From the NCBI GenBank assembly GCA_023052935.1, contig CM041292.1, forward strand, positions 134,678,951 through 134,742,950: DNA of 64,000 nt. The letters are read 5' to 3'. The stretch is from Piezodorus guildinii (Eukaryota; Arthropoda; Insecta; Hemiptera; Pentatomidae). The position numbers were made by a program, and so were the translations under genes. The notes beneath the pieces were generated by a model, which was not told the origin of the DNA, ran no database searches, and worked only from the letters and a program-made list of their open reading frames with translations. Of this stretch, positions 55,409-64,000 are shown piece after piece; within the stretch, counting starts at the first letter, position 1, and each line of letters begins with the position of its first letter.

Positions 55409-55942
55409 GAATGGGAAATGCTTGTTATTATTCAGTTGCTAAGTTACTTAGTTCGCGGCTTCTATCTAAAAACTTAAAGGTTAGAATTTATAAAACTATT
55501 ATTCTTCCGACGGTCTCTTACGAATGTGAAACGTGGCCGCTTACTTTGAAGGATGAACAACGGCTGAAGGTTTTCGAAAATAAGGTACTATGTAAAATAT
55601 TTGGTCCGAAGAGAGATGAGGCCACTGGGGAGTTTAGAAGGTTGCACAACGCGGAATTGCGGAACTTGTATCCTGTGAATATAATTGAGTTGATAGACTC
55701 GGAGACTCAAATGGGCGAGTAAAGTTGTTGGGCTTGGTGCGGAACGGATTCCGAGAAACTTGGTATTCACTGATCTGACTGGTAGACGTCCGAAAGGTAG
55801 GCCGAAGCGTCGATGAGAGGATTGCGTTAAGGCTGATCTCGGGAGCTTGGGCTTGACCGGCGAACATTGGACGAGTCTGTGTAGACAGAATTTGGTGGTA
55901 TCGGCATCGAACCTTCGGGTTCGCTAAGCCTATTATTATTAT
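55409..55942 (+). mobile_element. 5'-truncated RTE-like LINE copy
   Basis: TATTACTAAAT at 55398-55408 and 55943-55953 is an 11-bp target duplication. The copy holds the end of the reverse transcriptase and the basic C-terminal tail, then a TTCG-loop hairpin (55908-55923) directly before the stop, GCTAAGCC and a (TTA)n tail. It matches 9569-9809. Confidence 0.9.
55411..55925 (+). pseudogene. RTE-like ORF C-terminal part, frameshifted
   Basis: The first frame (to 55722) reads LLSSRLLSKNLKVRIYKTII, then LPTVSYECETWPLTLKDEQR and KIFGPKRDEATGEFRRLHNA, a hallmark of the region after the polymerase in insect RTE-type LINEs. A frameshift near 55710 moves to KVVGLGAERIPRNL and TGRRPKGRPKRR, followed by a stop where the other copy has Trp, then EDCVKADLGSLGLTGEHWTS. 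It ends SASNLRVR. Inactive. Confidence 0.87.
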
Positions 55943-55953
55943 TATTACTAAAT

Positions 55954-56082
55954 AAAACTCAAGTCCGGGGTTGTTGCTATGATCCTACGGAGTGTCTCTC
56001 CAGGCGATGGATAGGATACGGAAGAAGGAAGTAAGAAAATAATTAGGAAAATTCTGGGATCAAGATGCACCGAAAGCGGATA

Positions 56083-56083
<1 letters not shown>
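55954..56083 (+). pseudogene. Older LINE fragment, 5' part (split by Jockey)
   Basis: One frame gives EVRKIIRKILGSRCTESG, similar to the RKI-GP segment found upstream of the FYGH segment in the same LINE group as 21108-21380. The Jockey at 56084-59603 interrupts it. Continuity is shown by CGAAAGCGGATAT on both sides. Confidence 0.6.
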
Positions 56084-56118
<35 letters not shown>

Positions 56119-56252
56119 TTGATATTTTTATTTGCACCTGTATATGTTACAATCAGCAAATGAGTTATATATGATAAACATAGCATGGGTTGGCATGAGG
56201 GAGATAGTACCCAGTGGTGCATCCTCCTGACATTCAAAAACAAACTATTTTT

Positions 56253-57984
56253 TCAGGCTAGGAGGTCCCTCATCCAACTCCTTTTCAGCCTACGCCGAGT
56301 TATGTATGGTATGTCAGTTGTAGCCATGTTTTGTACAAGTTTGTTTCTAGGTCCATTTAGTTTGTCGTGAAATCGTTTGTAAGTCGATCGAATGTGGTTT
56401 ATTGTAGTTGGAATACGTAAGTCAGTGTGTAGGGTATCGTTTGATACATATGGTGGTGAGTTCATTGCTAGTCTTAAAAATTGTGATTGAAAGGTTTGTA
56501 TTTTTCATATGTGTGTCTTTTTAGCGGGTCCGTATATTTGGCAAGCGTAAGTCCATATTGGTTTTAATAAATAAGTGTAAACATTTAGTTTCTGTCTGGT
56601 GGATAATTTAGAACGTCTATGTAATATTGAATATAATAGTCTAAGTCGAAATTTTAGCGTTTTACGTTTTGTCTTGACGTGTGGGCCCCATGTCAATCTT
56701 TTGTCAAATATTAGTCCTAAGTACGTTACTGTATTTGCTTGCGGTAAAGGGTGATTGTCTATAAAAACTGAAGGGCAGATTCCGCGTCTAAGTGTAAATG
56801 TAATATGTAGTGACTTCTCATGGTTAATTTTTAACTTCCATTTCTTACACCAGTTTTGTACGTTGTCCAAATGGTGTTGTAATATCATACTGGTTTGTAT
56901 AGGGTCTGTGTTTCTCGTAATAATTGCAGTGTCGTCGGCATATGTCGCAGTTAAGATGTTTTGGTCTGTTGGTAAGTCATATGTGTATATTAAGTAGAGA
57001 AGAGGGGCAAGGATAGAACCTTGGGGTACACCTGCAGAGATTGGTTTTATTGATGAGGTCTCAGAACCCTGTCGGACAGAGAAGAAACGGTCATAGGGAA
57101 AAGATTGTAAAACTAAGTAATATGTACTTGGAAGTATAGGTTTTAGTTTAAAAAGAAGACCCTGGTGCCATACTCTATCAAAAGCCTGAGTAACATCCAA
57201 AAAAGCCCCAGATGCGTACTGTTTTAGTTCTAGTGCAGTAGTAATGTAGTCGGTAACTCTGTGTAGCTGTTGTGTTGTGGAATGAAAAGAGCGAAATCCG
57301 AATTGGTGATCTGGTAATATGTCGTGGTCTGTCAGTATGTTAATAATCCGTTCGTATAATGGTAATTGATAGAGTTGTCAAATCTTTGGCTATAAATATG
57401 TCAAGTACGTCAAGTTTTTTGTACTGAGAATTTGGTAAGTAAGTTGGTTTGTCGGGGGCAAATACATTTAATGACAACTGGGTAACAGCAGACTTGAGTC
57501 TCCTGCCTCTTGGTGTGCATAAACGTGAACCCCAGTGTTGATGTTTCGCATTGAAGTCGCCTCCAGCAAGAAATGTTCTACCAAATGATTGAAAGAGTTC
57601 TACGAACATTTGCTCTGTTAAAACATATTTAGGGGGACAGTAGATAGAAGCAATTGTTATGTTTCTGTGGTTGGTTTGTAGCTGTATTCCTGTTATTTGT
57701 ATTTGAGCCGTCGAGTTTACGTGTATTGGATAATGTTTAAGGTTAGATTTAATTAGTATGGCTGTCCCTCCGTGGGCAGTATTGTCTGGATGGTCTGTTC
57801 TGTACAAAGTATAATTTGGTATGTAAAGTTTGTTACGTGAAGTTAGATGTGTTTCCGTCAGAAGTACAATGTCAATACGTTTTTGTTGCATATAAATTTC
57901 CAGTTCAGTTTTATGTCGAAGTATTCCGTTTGTGTTCCAAAGAAGGATTGACAGGGAGCCAACAGTCAGAGAACTAATGTCCAT
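56253..57984 (-). pseudogene. Jockey ORF2 (second copy), broken
   Basis: The endonuclease part (57340-57984) keeps WNTNG, LLTETHL, GGDFNAKHQHWGSR and the start of the LDIFIAKD segment. It then runs into a deletion junction near 57360, so GSDH and the linker are lost. The polymerase part resumes at RIINILT and keeps FLDVTQAFD, GVPQGS and YADD (to 56505). A CGA to TGA nonsense change at 56505-56507 ends that frame, and the last segment (56253-56465) continues after it. The polymerase motifs are preserved, but the chain is not continuous. Confidence 0.92.
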
Positions 57985-59233
57985 AAGTAGCAGTTAGGGC
58001 TTGTGTTAGTTGTGATATTTGATTCATTAGGGTCCAAAGGGGCTGGATGAGGGCACTTAAATTATTTAATAAATTTGATTGTTGGGAAGGTAAAGACCCA
58101 GCTGGTTGCACCAGCTGACTACTATCTTCCCTCATACCTGATCTTGGATATGGCTGAGGCTGATGAGTCTCTAAGTTCGGTCTAGGACAGTTCGGGCGCT
58201 CCATTCTTGGAAGTAAAGTGAAAGGTTCCGAAGGCTGCTGTTGATAAGGGCTGTTTGGTAGAGGTGGGTACTGCTCTAAGTCTGGTGGAGGTTCGACAGT
58301 CACCGGCGGAGGTCGGTACTTCTGGGTTCGCTGTGCTCTCAGGTTCTTGAGGGCCTGGCATCCCCGGTAATTGCCTGGGTGTGCCCCTTCACAGTTGGCA
58401 CATTTGGCAGGAGTATTTCTAGTTTTGAGGCATGCCGATGTTTCGTGGGCCTCTCCGCATCGTACACAACGTGGCTGGTGGTAGCAGTAAGATTTGGTGT
58501 GAGCAAAGCCCTGGCACCGAAAGCATTGTGGAATTTCTCTCTTTTTTCGGACCTCTTCAATTTTTATGTTGGTATAATAAATATAATTTAATTCGAATAT
58601 TTTTTCATTATATGTATTTTTGGTTATATCAACAAAAAACATATTTAGTGGCAATTTAGTTCGGGCTGATATGGAATTGGTAACGTTGGAAACGTCATAC
58701 CCCAATGTTTTTAATTCCTCTTTGATAATCGATTCTGGAGTAGATGCATGGAGACCCTTAATAACCACTCTCGGGTTCTTATCTTCTGACAACTGATAAG
58801 TGTGAAAATCGGCGTTCACTTTTTTTAAACTGCGTACGGCCGATCTGTATGATTCCGGCGAGGCTGGGTAAAGTATCACATGCCTAACTGTTGATTTAAT
58901 ATTAAATTGATTCTGGCCTATTTCTTTCTTTAAAAATGAAATTAAGGCTTCTATATTTTGAATTCCATTTAAAAATATAGGAGGCGGTTTTACTTTTTTA
59001 CTGTCTGTTTCATTTGGTTGGTTGTAGGCTTCTGTATTATTGATTTTTAAAAGTGGGTCATACCTGTTTGTAGTTTCAATGTTGTTAATTTTTTTGGTGG
59101 TTTTTCTTAGCTCTCCTGAAGAACAAGGCCGTTTTCTTCCCGTCACCACTTCCCATTCGTTGTTCTCCTCAGTTGAGGTAGAAGGACCTGCCTCTTGTAG
59201 CAGTTCCATACTTCTGTCCTCTTCGGGCATCAT
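57974..59233 (-). CDS. Jockey ORF1 (second copy), intact frame
   Basis: 419 residues with the same plan as the ORF1 at 48681: polar N-terminus, conserved central segment (NPRVVIKGLHASTPESII), three zinc knuckles beginning CFRCQGFAHTKSYC, CVRCGEAHETSAC and CANCEGAHPGNYRGC, then a Pro-rich tail. The 11-nt overlap with ORF2 is kept. Open, yet carried by an element that cannot make a full ORF2, so at best it could act in trans. Start at 59233; an upstream in-frame Met two codons away is not clearly separated. Confidence 0.88.
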   Translation of the reverse strand: MMPEEDRSMELLQEAGPSTSTEENNEWEVVTGRKRPCSSGELRKTTKKINNIETTNRYDPLLKINNTEAYNQPNETDSKKVKPPPIFLNGIQNIEALISFLKKEIGQNQFNIKSTVRHVILYPASPESYRSAVRSLKKVNADFHTYQLSEDKNPRVVIKGLHASTPESIIKEELKTLGYDVSNVTNSISARTKLPLNMFFVDITKNTYNEKIFELNYIYYTNIKIEEVRKKREIPQCFRCQGFAHTKSYCYHQPRCVRCGEAHETSACLKTRNTPAKCANCEGAHPGNYRGCQALKNLRAQRTQKYRPPPVTVEPPPDLEQYPPLPNSPYQQQPSEPFTLLPRMERPNCPRPNLETHQPQPYPRSGMREDSSQLVQPAGSLPSQQSNLLNNLSALIQPLWTLMNQISQLTQALTATYGH

Positions 59234-59603
59234 AGCCCCACACTACTTATATCCACTAGTATAAATGTTTACTATTAGTAATTATTCACATACAATCACT
59301 GATCCTATTTATAAATAAAAGTACCGTGCACTGTTTTGAACAACCGAACATAAAATAAATGGTTCTTAATTATTTATCCAATTTAACCTCAGCACTATAA
59401 CCTTCCACCACTTCACATTTTTTGCACTTTTTTAATTGTTACTTACATGTAAATCCTATAACTTTTATAACTTTCTGAACTAGATAAATAACTGGTCCTT
59501 TAGAGATAATAATCACACATAAATATCATTTATAAAAAAGAATAAATCATATTTCGAACAGACACATTCATAGCACGTGCTTATTACTACACTGTCATCA
59601 CCT

Positions 59604-59965
59604 CGAAAGCGGATATTAATTACCAAAAACGTTACATTTTATGGCCATATAATGAGGCTTTCCGATCACAGACTAACACAGAGAATGGCAAAATATGTAG
59701 CATCCCTCGTTCATGGGAAAGAATAGATTTAAAATATTAAAAAAGACTTTGAATTAGCTAAAATTACCAAAGTAAATTTTTTAGAAAAAAATATGAAAAG
59801 TGGAAGGTTAAACCAGAGGAAAACGTCTGGAGAACCAAAACAAATCGAAGTAAACAAAGAAGAGCTAAAGTATCGCAAAGAATGAAAAACTGGTGGGCTA
59901 ATAAAAGAAAGTGAACCATCTTTATTTAGCGTCTTCCACTTGGGAGCTTGCAACTAATAATAATA
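59604..59965 (+). pseudogene. Older LINE fragment, 3' part (split by Jockey)
   Basis: After the repeated target site the frame reads VTFYGHIMRLSDHRLTQRMA, then KYVASL, and further on a basic tail RSKQRRAKVSQRMKNWWANK, the typical end of the same LINE group as 21108-21380. Stops and frameshifts are present. It ends in AACTAATAATAATAATATT, a (TAA)n tail. Confidence 0.7.
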
Positions 59966-60071
59966 ATATTGAAAGTTAAGAAATAAAAGAGAAGTTTTTC
60001 AAAAACCAGTATTTTTAAACTCACGATTTACTCAAAACTTTAATACAACAAATTTGTAAACCTATTTAATT
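59966..60071. other. Spacer, no feature
   Basis: Short A/T-rich interval between the LINE tail and the palindrome. Confidence 0.5.
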
Positions 60072-60141
60072 TTACTGATAGGAATTAGTCCGGGTGGCGG
60101 TCAATAAATGAAACAACTAAATAGTTTCAATTATTTATTGC

Positions 60142-60185
60142 TTGCCAACGTTTCGATCCCCCTTGTAGATCATCGTCAGGGCTAA
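60142..60185 (-). ncRNA. Hammerhead-like motif (left arm)
   Basis: On the minus strand: TAGCC, CTGACGA, T, GATC, loop TACAAGGGG, GATC, GAAAC, GTT, GGCAA. GATC pairs with GATC, and GCC with GGC as stem I. The conserved boxes are intact apart from one extra base before the stem. ACGT after GAAA is self-complementary, as in dimeric hammerheads. Confidence 0.55.
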
Positions 60186-60421
60186 AAAGATACAAAAGAA
60201 ATACAATTTCAATTACATTAAATTAAATAAATAAACATTGAATACGACATTATATAAACTATTGTGTTAGAGAACGTAGGTATTAAAATATAAAAAAAGA
60301 AGAAATATATATGTAAAAAAAAATCTACATATATATTTCTTCTTTTTTTATATTTTTAATACCGACGTGCTCTAGCTCAATAGTTTATATAATATTGTAT
60401 TTGAAGTTGTCTTATCTTTTT

Positions 60422-60465
60422 AGCCCTGATGATGACCCAGAAGGGGGTTCGAAACGTTGGCAAGC
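60422..60465 (+). ncRNA. Hammerhead-like motif (right arm)
   Basis: AGCC, CTGATGA, T, GACCC, loop AGAAGG, GGGTTC, GAAAC, GTT, GGCAA. The stem sequence differs from the left-arm motif, but pairing is kept (GACCC with GGGTTC, one bulge), which is a compensatory pattern. GCC and GGC can pair as stem I. Confidence 0.58.
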
Positions 60466-60533
60466 AGTATATAGTTGAAACTATTTAGTTGTTTCATTTA
60501 CTGACCGCCACCCGGACTAATTCCTTCCAGTAA

Positions 60534-61896
60534 TTCTCAAGGGTCAATTAATTACATCCACGATATAATTTTATTTCGAGCGATTTCAAGTGACGCAAGT
60601 TCATATTTACAGTGTATAGCACCTTTGGACCACACTAAAAAATATGTATTTCAAATCAACCTATTGTTTCGCCTCAGCTCTCCGGCCTGCATTGTGAATA
60701 GTTCTAAAAGGCACAAACATATTTCAAAGACGGGTTTTACGAAACTTCTTAGAAAGGAAGTTCCAAAGTCACAGCTGCCTGGGAGCGATTATCTACCAGA
60801 GCCTGAGCTAGCCGAGGATCGAGATGTGGAAGTAGTCATTACCAAGAGCTGTTGAGAAGAAATGGAGGAAGATGTCTTTAATGACGACGCCAACAGAGAC
60901 AGCTGCTGGCTAAACTCTTCAGCTTCACCGATGGTTCATATTCAACTATCCTTCTGTTATAGAATGAAGAGCATGAGTGAATTTGCATGAGAAAGAGAAG
61001 GATTAATTCCAAAGGGACCAACGATTACTTACGGCTCGTAAAGTTATCTCCAAGTCTTTATATCCAAACCATTTACTAGCTAACTTGTAATTATTCAACC
61101 ATTTATAAACTTTTATTGCTCAGCAATATTAATACTACACTCGCAATTAACAAAACCTTCATTTAATAGCGCTCCTCGATACAGTGCAAAACACAAAAAA
61201 CAAAATTCATTCCTATTAAAGTATTAGAATTAAGGAGGATAGTAAAAAGTGAGCTACATCAGTCTAAAAATTAATTACGAAAAATACGTCATTTTAATTA
61301 AGTATTTAATTGATTCTCAACACAAGATTAAATCTCGTAATAGTTTGACTTACTTTTGTACTTAGAATATAATCTATTTTTACCAATTATGAACAGCGAA
61401 AATTGCATCAAAACTATTAATTCTTGAGGGTCTTAAAAATGTAAAATAAGAATAAGGTCCTAATGAAAACCGTCAAGCCAAAACACTTGAGTATTTTCTA
61501 ATTTATGATATAAGAAAAAACAATTGTGAGAAAAATGTTACAAAATGAAGCAATACTAATTAAAAATAAAGCTAAATAATTAACACTGATACGACAAAAA
61601 TCATTTTAACAGTTTCGGCAGTGATCTATTCGAAACTATATTATCGTTTATTAGTAGCTTCTAAAATAATCATATTTAAAAACCTTCTTAAAAAGATTTT
61701 TTTATCTACATTAAGTAAGTAGTGATTATTTATGTAGTACTTAAACTGAAATTCTTATAAATAATGTATACTAAAAAGAAGAAGGATAAAATAAACGCTA
61801 TAACTTCTGCTGGTGTTTTTAAAGCTACTTATGAATAATCAGTTTTCAAATAAATTTCATTTACTCATTTAATGATATTTACAACTGTATTTGATA
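60534..61896. other. No gene recognised
   Basis: A plus-strand ORF at 60625-60855 (76 codons) includes a mildly less A/T-rich stretch but shows no domain and no splice context I could defend. The rest is A/T-rich. Confidence 0.4.
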
Positions 61897-62047
61897 ATAG
61901 GGGTACTCACTACGTTTGCTATAGCATGCTATCTGTGCTATTGTGCTAAACCCATCAATTTTATACAGGAAATAACTGTTGAAACTCGACGGGTTTAGCA
62001 AAATAACACAAATAGCATGCTTTAGCAAACGTAGTGAGTACCCCTAT
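61897..62047. mobile_element. Short MITE-like element with 57-bp inverted repeats
   Basis: Left arm 61897-61953 (ATAGGGGTACTCACTACG, then TTTGCT, later GCTAAACCC) pairs with 61991-62047, leaving a loop of 37 bp. Identity is high except near the middle of the arms. TA at both edges may be the target duplication, as for Tc1/mariner-type MITEs, but GGGGTACTCA-like ends also occur in other superfamilies. No coding. Confidence 0.75.
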
Positions 62048-62385
62048 CATATCTAATGAATGAGCTGTGAGATAAGATTAATGAAAAAGACATGAAGACA
62101 AACTACCCCTTAGCAGTACTCCAGGATTGTAAATACAGTTAATAAACTTTACCTACTTTGAAATTTAATGAATAAAAAATGATATGTCAATAATACTATT
62201 ATGATCAAGTAATTTAAAAAAAAAAATGAGTTAGTAATTAGATTTTAGATTTTTTGTTTATGAGATCAATAGGACCTTAATTCGAACGAATTGATATTTT
62301 AAGGGACTGACTAGTATATGAAAAGAATAAAATATGATGTTCCGAGAATATAAAAACTACAAAACATCAATATATATATATATTA
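62048..62385. other. No gene recognised
   Basis: A/T-rich interval that ends with a short TA repeat at the LINE junction. Confidence 0.45.
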
Positions 62386-64000
62386 TTGTCATCCCACGAT
62401 TTAATCCATATATCCTACAATATTCGAACTCCAGCAATCCTTCCTAAAACCATAACATTCCGAAACCTTGACGCCCTCTCCCGTGAAACCATTCTACCAG
62501 ATCTTGAGTCCCTGAATTGGGAAGAAATTTACTCCTCCTCGTCCATTGACTGTATGGTAGATATCCTCACCTCAAATCTACTCAGGATCCTAGATACCCA
62601 TGCTCCTCTCAAAACCTGCACCTTTCGTCGCCGTCCTGCTCCATGGTTGTGTCAAGAAATAAAAGATCTTCAAAAGAAACGTGAGGCTGCCCGAAGACGC
62701 TATAGACGCACAAGACTAGAGGATGACTACCAAGCGTTCAGGGTACTGCGTAACTTGACACAATCAAGAGTCAGACAAGCGAAATGTAATTATTTCCACG
62801 AAGCCCTTTCTTCTATCCCCGATCCTAAGTCTAAATGGCAACTCCTTCGAAAACTCTCCCTCTGTAAATCCACTACCTCTTCCGACATTCCAGTATCACC
62901 TGAAGAATTGAACTCCCACTTTCTATCTTCGTCCTCTTACAATTCATCATCACCATCTTCCCTGCATCTCTCAGTTCCATCCTTTAACTCTGAAAACTTC
63001 TTTTTCTCTGACATCTCACCAACTGACTTAATCACCTCAATTATGAAATCTCGCACAAACTCCATTAGCTTTGACGGAATCCCTGTTAAATTACTAAAAC
63101 TTTGTCTCCCAGAAATTTTACCAGCGCTCCTTTTCATCTACAATTTTTCCCTGCAAAATTCAGTATTTCCTACCTCTTGGAAAAAAGCCATAATCCATCC
63201 CATTAACAAAATTCCAAATCCTGCAACTCCTAAAGACTTCCGCCCGATCTCCATCTTATCTAATCTCTCTAAACCTTTAGAAAGACTAGTCCAATCCCAA
63301 ATGTCAAAATTCCTCGAAGAATCCAAATCAATCAATCCTTCCCAATCCGGTTTCCGATCTGGTTTCTCCACTCAATCTGCTCTTACTAAAATCACTCAAG
63401 ACATATACACTGCAATGGACAACAAACAGCTGACAGTTCTAATTCTCCTTGACTTTTCTAAAGCATTTGATTCTTTGAACCATTCTATCCTTTATTCCAA
63501 ACTAAAATCTCTCTCCTTTTCCTACAGCTCTATTCTCTGGTTCCAGTCTTTTCTTTCTGACCGTACCCAAGCAGTTCAAATTCCCAACAAACCTTTATCT
63601 TCTTTTCTTACCGTTTCTTCAGGGGTTGCCCAGGGTTCAAGTGTTTCTCCTATCCTTTTTAATACCTTTATAAATGATCTTCCTAATTCAATCCTCCACT
63701 GCTCCTACCACCTATATGCCGATGATGTTCAGATTTATCTATCCTTTCCTCCCTCTGAGTTATCAGCCGCGTTTACGAGTATTCAAGAAGACCTGGACAG
63801 GATCTGCTATTGGGCGAATCAGAACGAACTAAGGTTAAACGCCGAGAAAACTCAGGCAATCATTATTGGATCCAATTCCCTCCTTACATCTATTCCCTCT
63901 CTTCCTACCTTATTTCTGAACGCCCATCCCATCACATTCAGTTCCTCGGTAAAAAATTTAGGCATCCATATTGACCAAACCTTATCCTGGAAACCACATG
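62386..64000 (+). mobile_element. 5'-truncated CR1/L2-like LINE, runs past the window
   Basis: The copy starts in the last motif of the endonuclease domain, directly after TATATATATATATTATTG, and is still coding at 64000. It matches the deleted copy at 21445-22126 over the linker and shares the reverse transcriptase type with 46562-48052. The 3' end lies outside the window. Confidence 0.88.
62392..64000 (+). CDS. CR1/L2-like ORF2 fragment, open to the window edge
   Basis: About 536 codons without a stop. The first residues (SHDLIHISYNIRTP) are the end of an AP endonuclease, where the usual Asp before His is replaced at the truncation point. The linker (APWLCQEIKDLQKKREAARR) follows, then reverse transcriptase motifs: DFRPISILSNLSKPLERLV, QSGFRSGFST, LLDFSKAFDSLNH (catalytic Asp), SGVAQGSSVSP (Ala for the usual Pro) and LYADDVQIYLSF. 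The YADD motif is intact. There is no proper start codon because the 5' part was never inserted, so protein production is doubtful despite the open frame. Confidence 0.85.

Larger units (their letters stand above)
56084..59603 (-). mobile_element. Second Jockey copy, internally deleted
   Basis: Minus-strand element with poly(A) (T on the plus strand at about 56087-56115), both ORFs recognisable and a 5' UTR matching that of the copy at 48346 (GTGTAGTAATAAGCACGTGC). CGAAAGCGGATAT at 56071-56083 and 59604-59616 is a 13-bp target duplication. About 970 bp of ORF2 between the endonuclease and the polymerase are missing. ORF1 differs from the first copy at many residues, so the two are not recent duplicates. 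Confidence 0.94.
60072..60533. mobile_element. 460-bp palindromic element with two hammerhead-like motifs
   Basis: Left arm 60072-60315 and right arm 60326-60533 are reverse complements around a 10-nt A-rich spacer. The innermost pairing (AAAAAAAGAAGAAATATATA then TGTA) is near perfect. The left arm carries about 40 extra bases. Outer ends read CTGATAGGAATTAGTCCGGG and its complement. Each arm contains one hammerhead-like motif. No ORF. The layout resembles a head-to-head pair of terminal repeats, or a foldback element. No target duplication was found. Confidence 0.8.

Noticed and set aside
60625..60855. 76-codon plus-strand ORF with slightly coding-like composition
   Set aside because: No domain recognised and no exon boundaries that could be defended.
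1..64000. CRISPR arrays, operons or prokaryotic promoters
   Set aside because: No regularly spaced repeats and no tightly packed ORFs; target-site-duplicated LINEs and SINEs show that this is eukaryotic nuclear DNA.

Overview
This window reads as intergenic or intronic DNA from an invertebrate, most likely an insect. It is strongly AT-rich and full of simple repeats, and its reverse transcriptases belong to the LINE clades common in insect genomes (Jockey, CR1/L2-like, RTE-like, and an RNase-H-bearing I/R1-like type). I found no bacterial gene organisation, no convincing host protein-coding exon, no rRNA and no clear tRNA gene. Nearly all recognisable coding sequence belongs to retrotransposons, so the window is best read as layered transposon insertions.

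Layout. 1-13 kb: a small inverted-repeat element, tRNA-derived SINEs, a 5'-truncated Jockey copy (3755-4350), a decayed LTR-retrotransposon gag (6714-7254), an RTE 3' fragment (9569-9809) and a second inverted-repeat element (9955-10190). 13-24 kb: two truncated Jockey-clade copies (13686-13831, 17330-18536), a LINE C-terminal remnant (21108-21380) and an internally deleted CR1-like LINE with a Rep-A repeat inserted in it (21445-23015). 25-44 kb: many copies of Rep-A (about 1 kb, possibly Helitron-like), CR1-like 3' ends, a SINE split by later insertions, hammerhead-like terminal sequences and a 389-bp tandem duplication. 46-53 kb: a truncated CR1-like LINE, then the best-preserved element, a full-length Jockey (48346-52779) with two intact ORFs, a poly(A) tail and a 13-bp target-site duplication, sitting inside a Rep-A copy. 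54-60.5 kb: hammerhead-like inverted pairs, an RTE copy, and an older LINE split by a second, internally deleted Jockey (56084-59603). 60.5-64 kb: a small inverted-repeat element and a 5'-truncated CR1-like LINE that runs off the window with an open reverse-transcriptase frame.

How the parts relate. The Jockey ORF1 (zinc-knuckle RNA-binding protein) and ORF2 (AP-type endonuclease plus reverse transcriptase) would together form the particle that nicks DNA and copies the element's RNA into it. The short 5'-truncated copies with 10-13 bp duplications are the footprint of that process. The most unusual signal is a dispersed motif resembling the hammerhead ribozyme core (CTGANGA, a covarying stem, GAAAC, then GTC/GTT/ATC and GGC), seen about ten times. 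It occurs twice in opposite orientation inside a 460-bp palindrome (60072-60533), and it also occurs beside SINEs. This resembles the hammerhead-bearing terminal repeats known from Penelope-like elements, but no Penelope-type protein was seen here.
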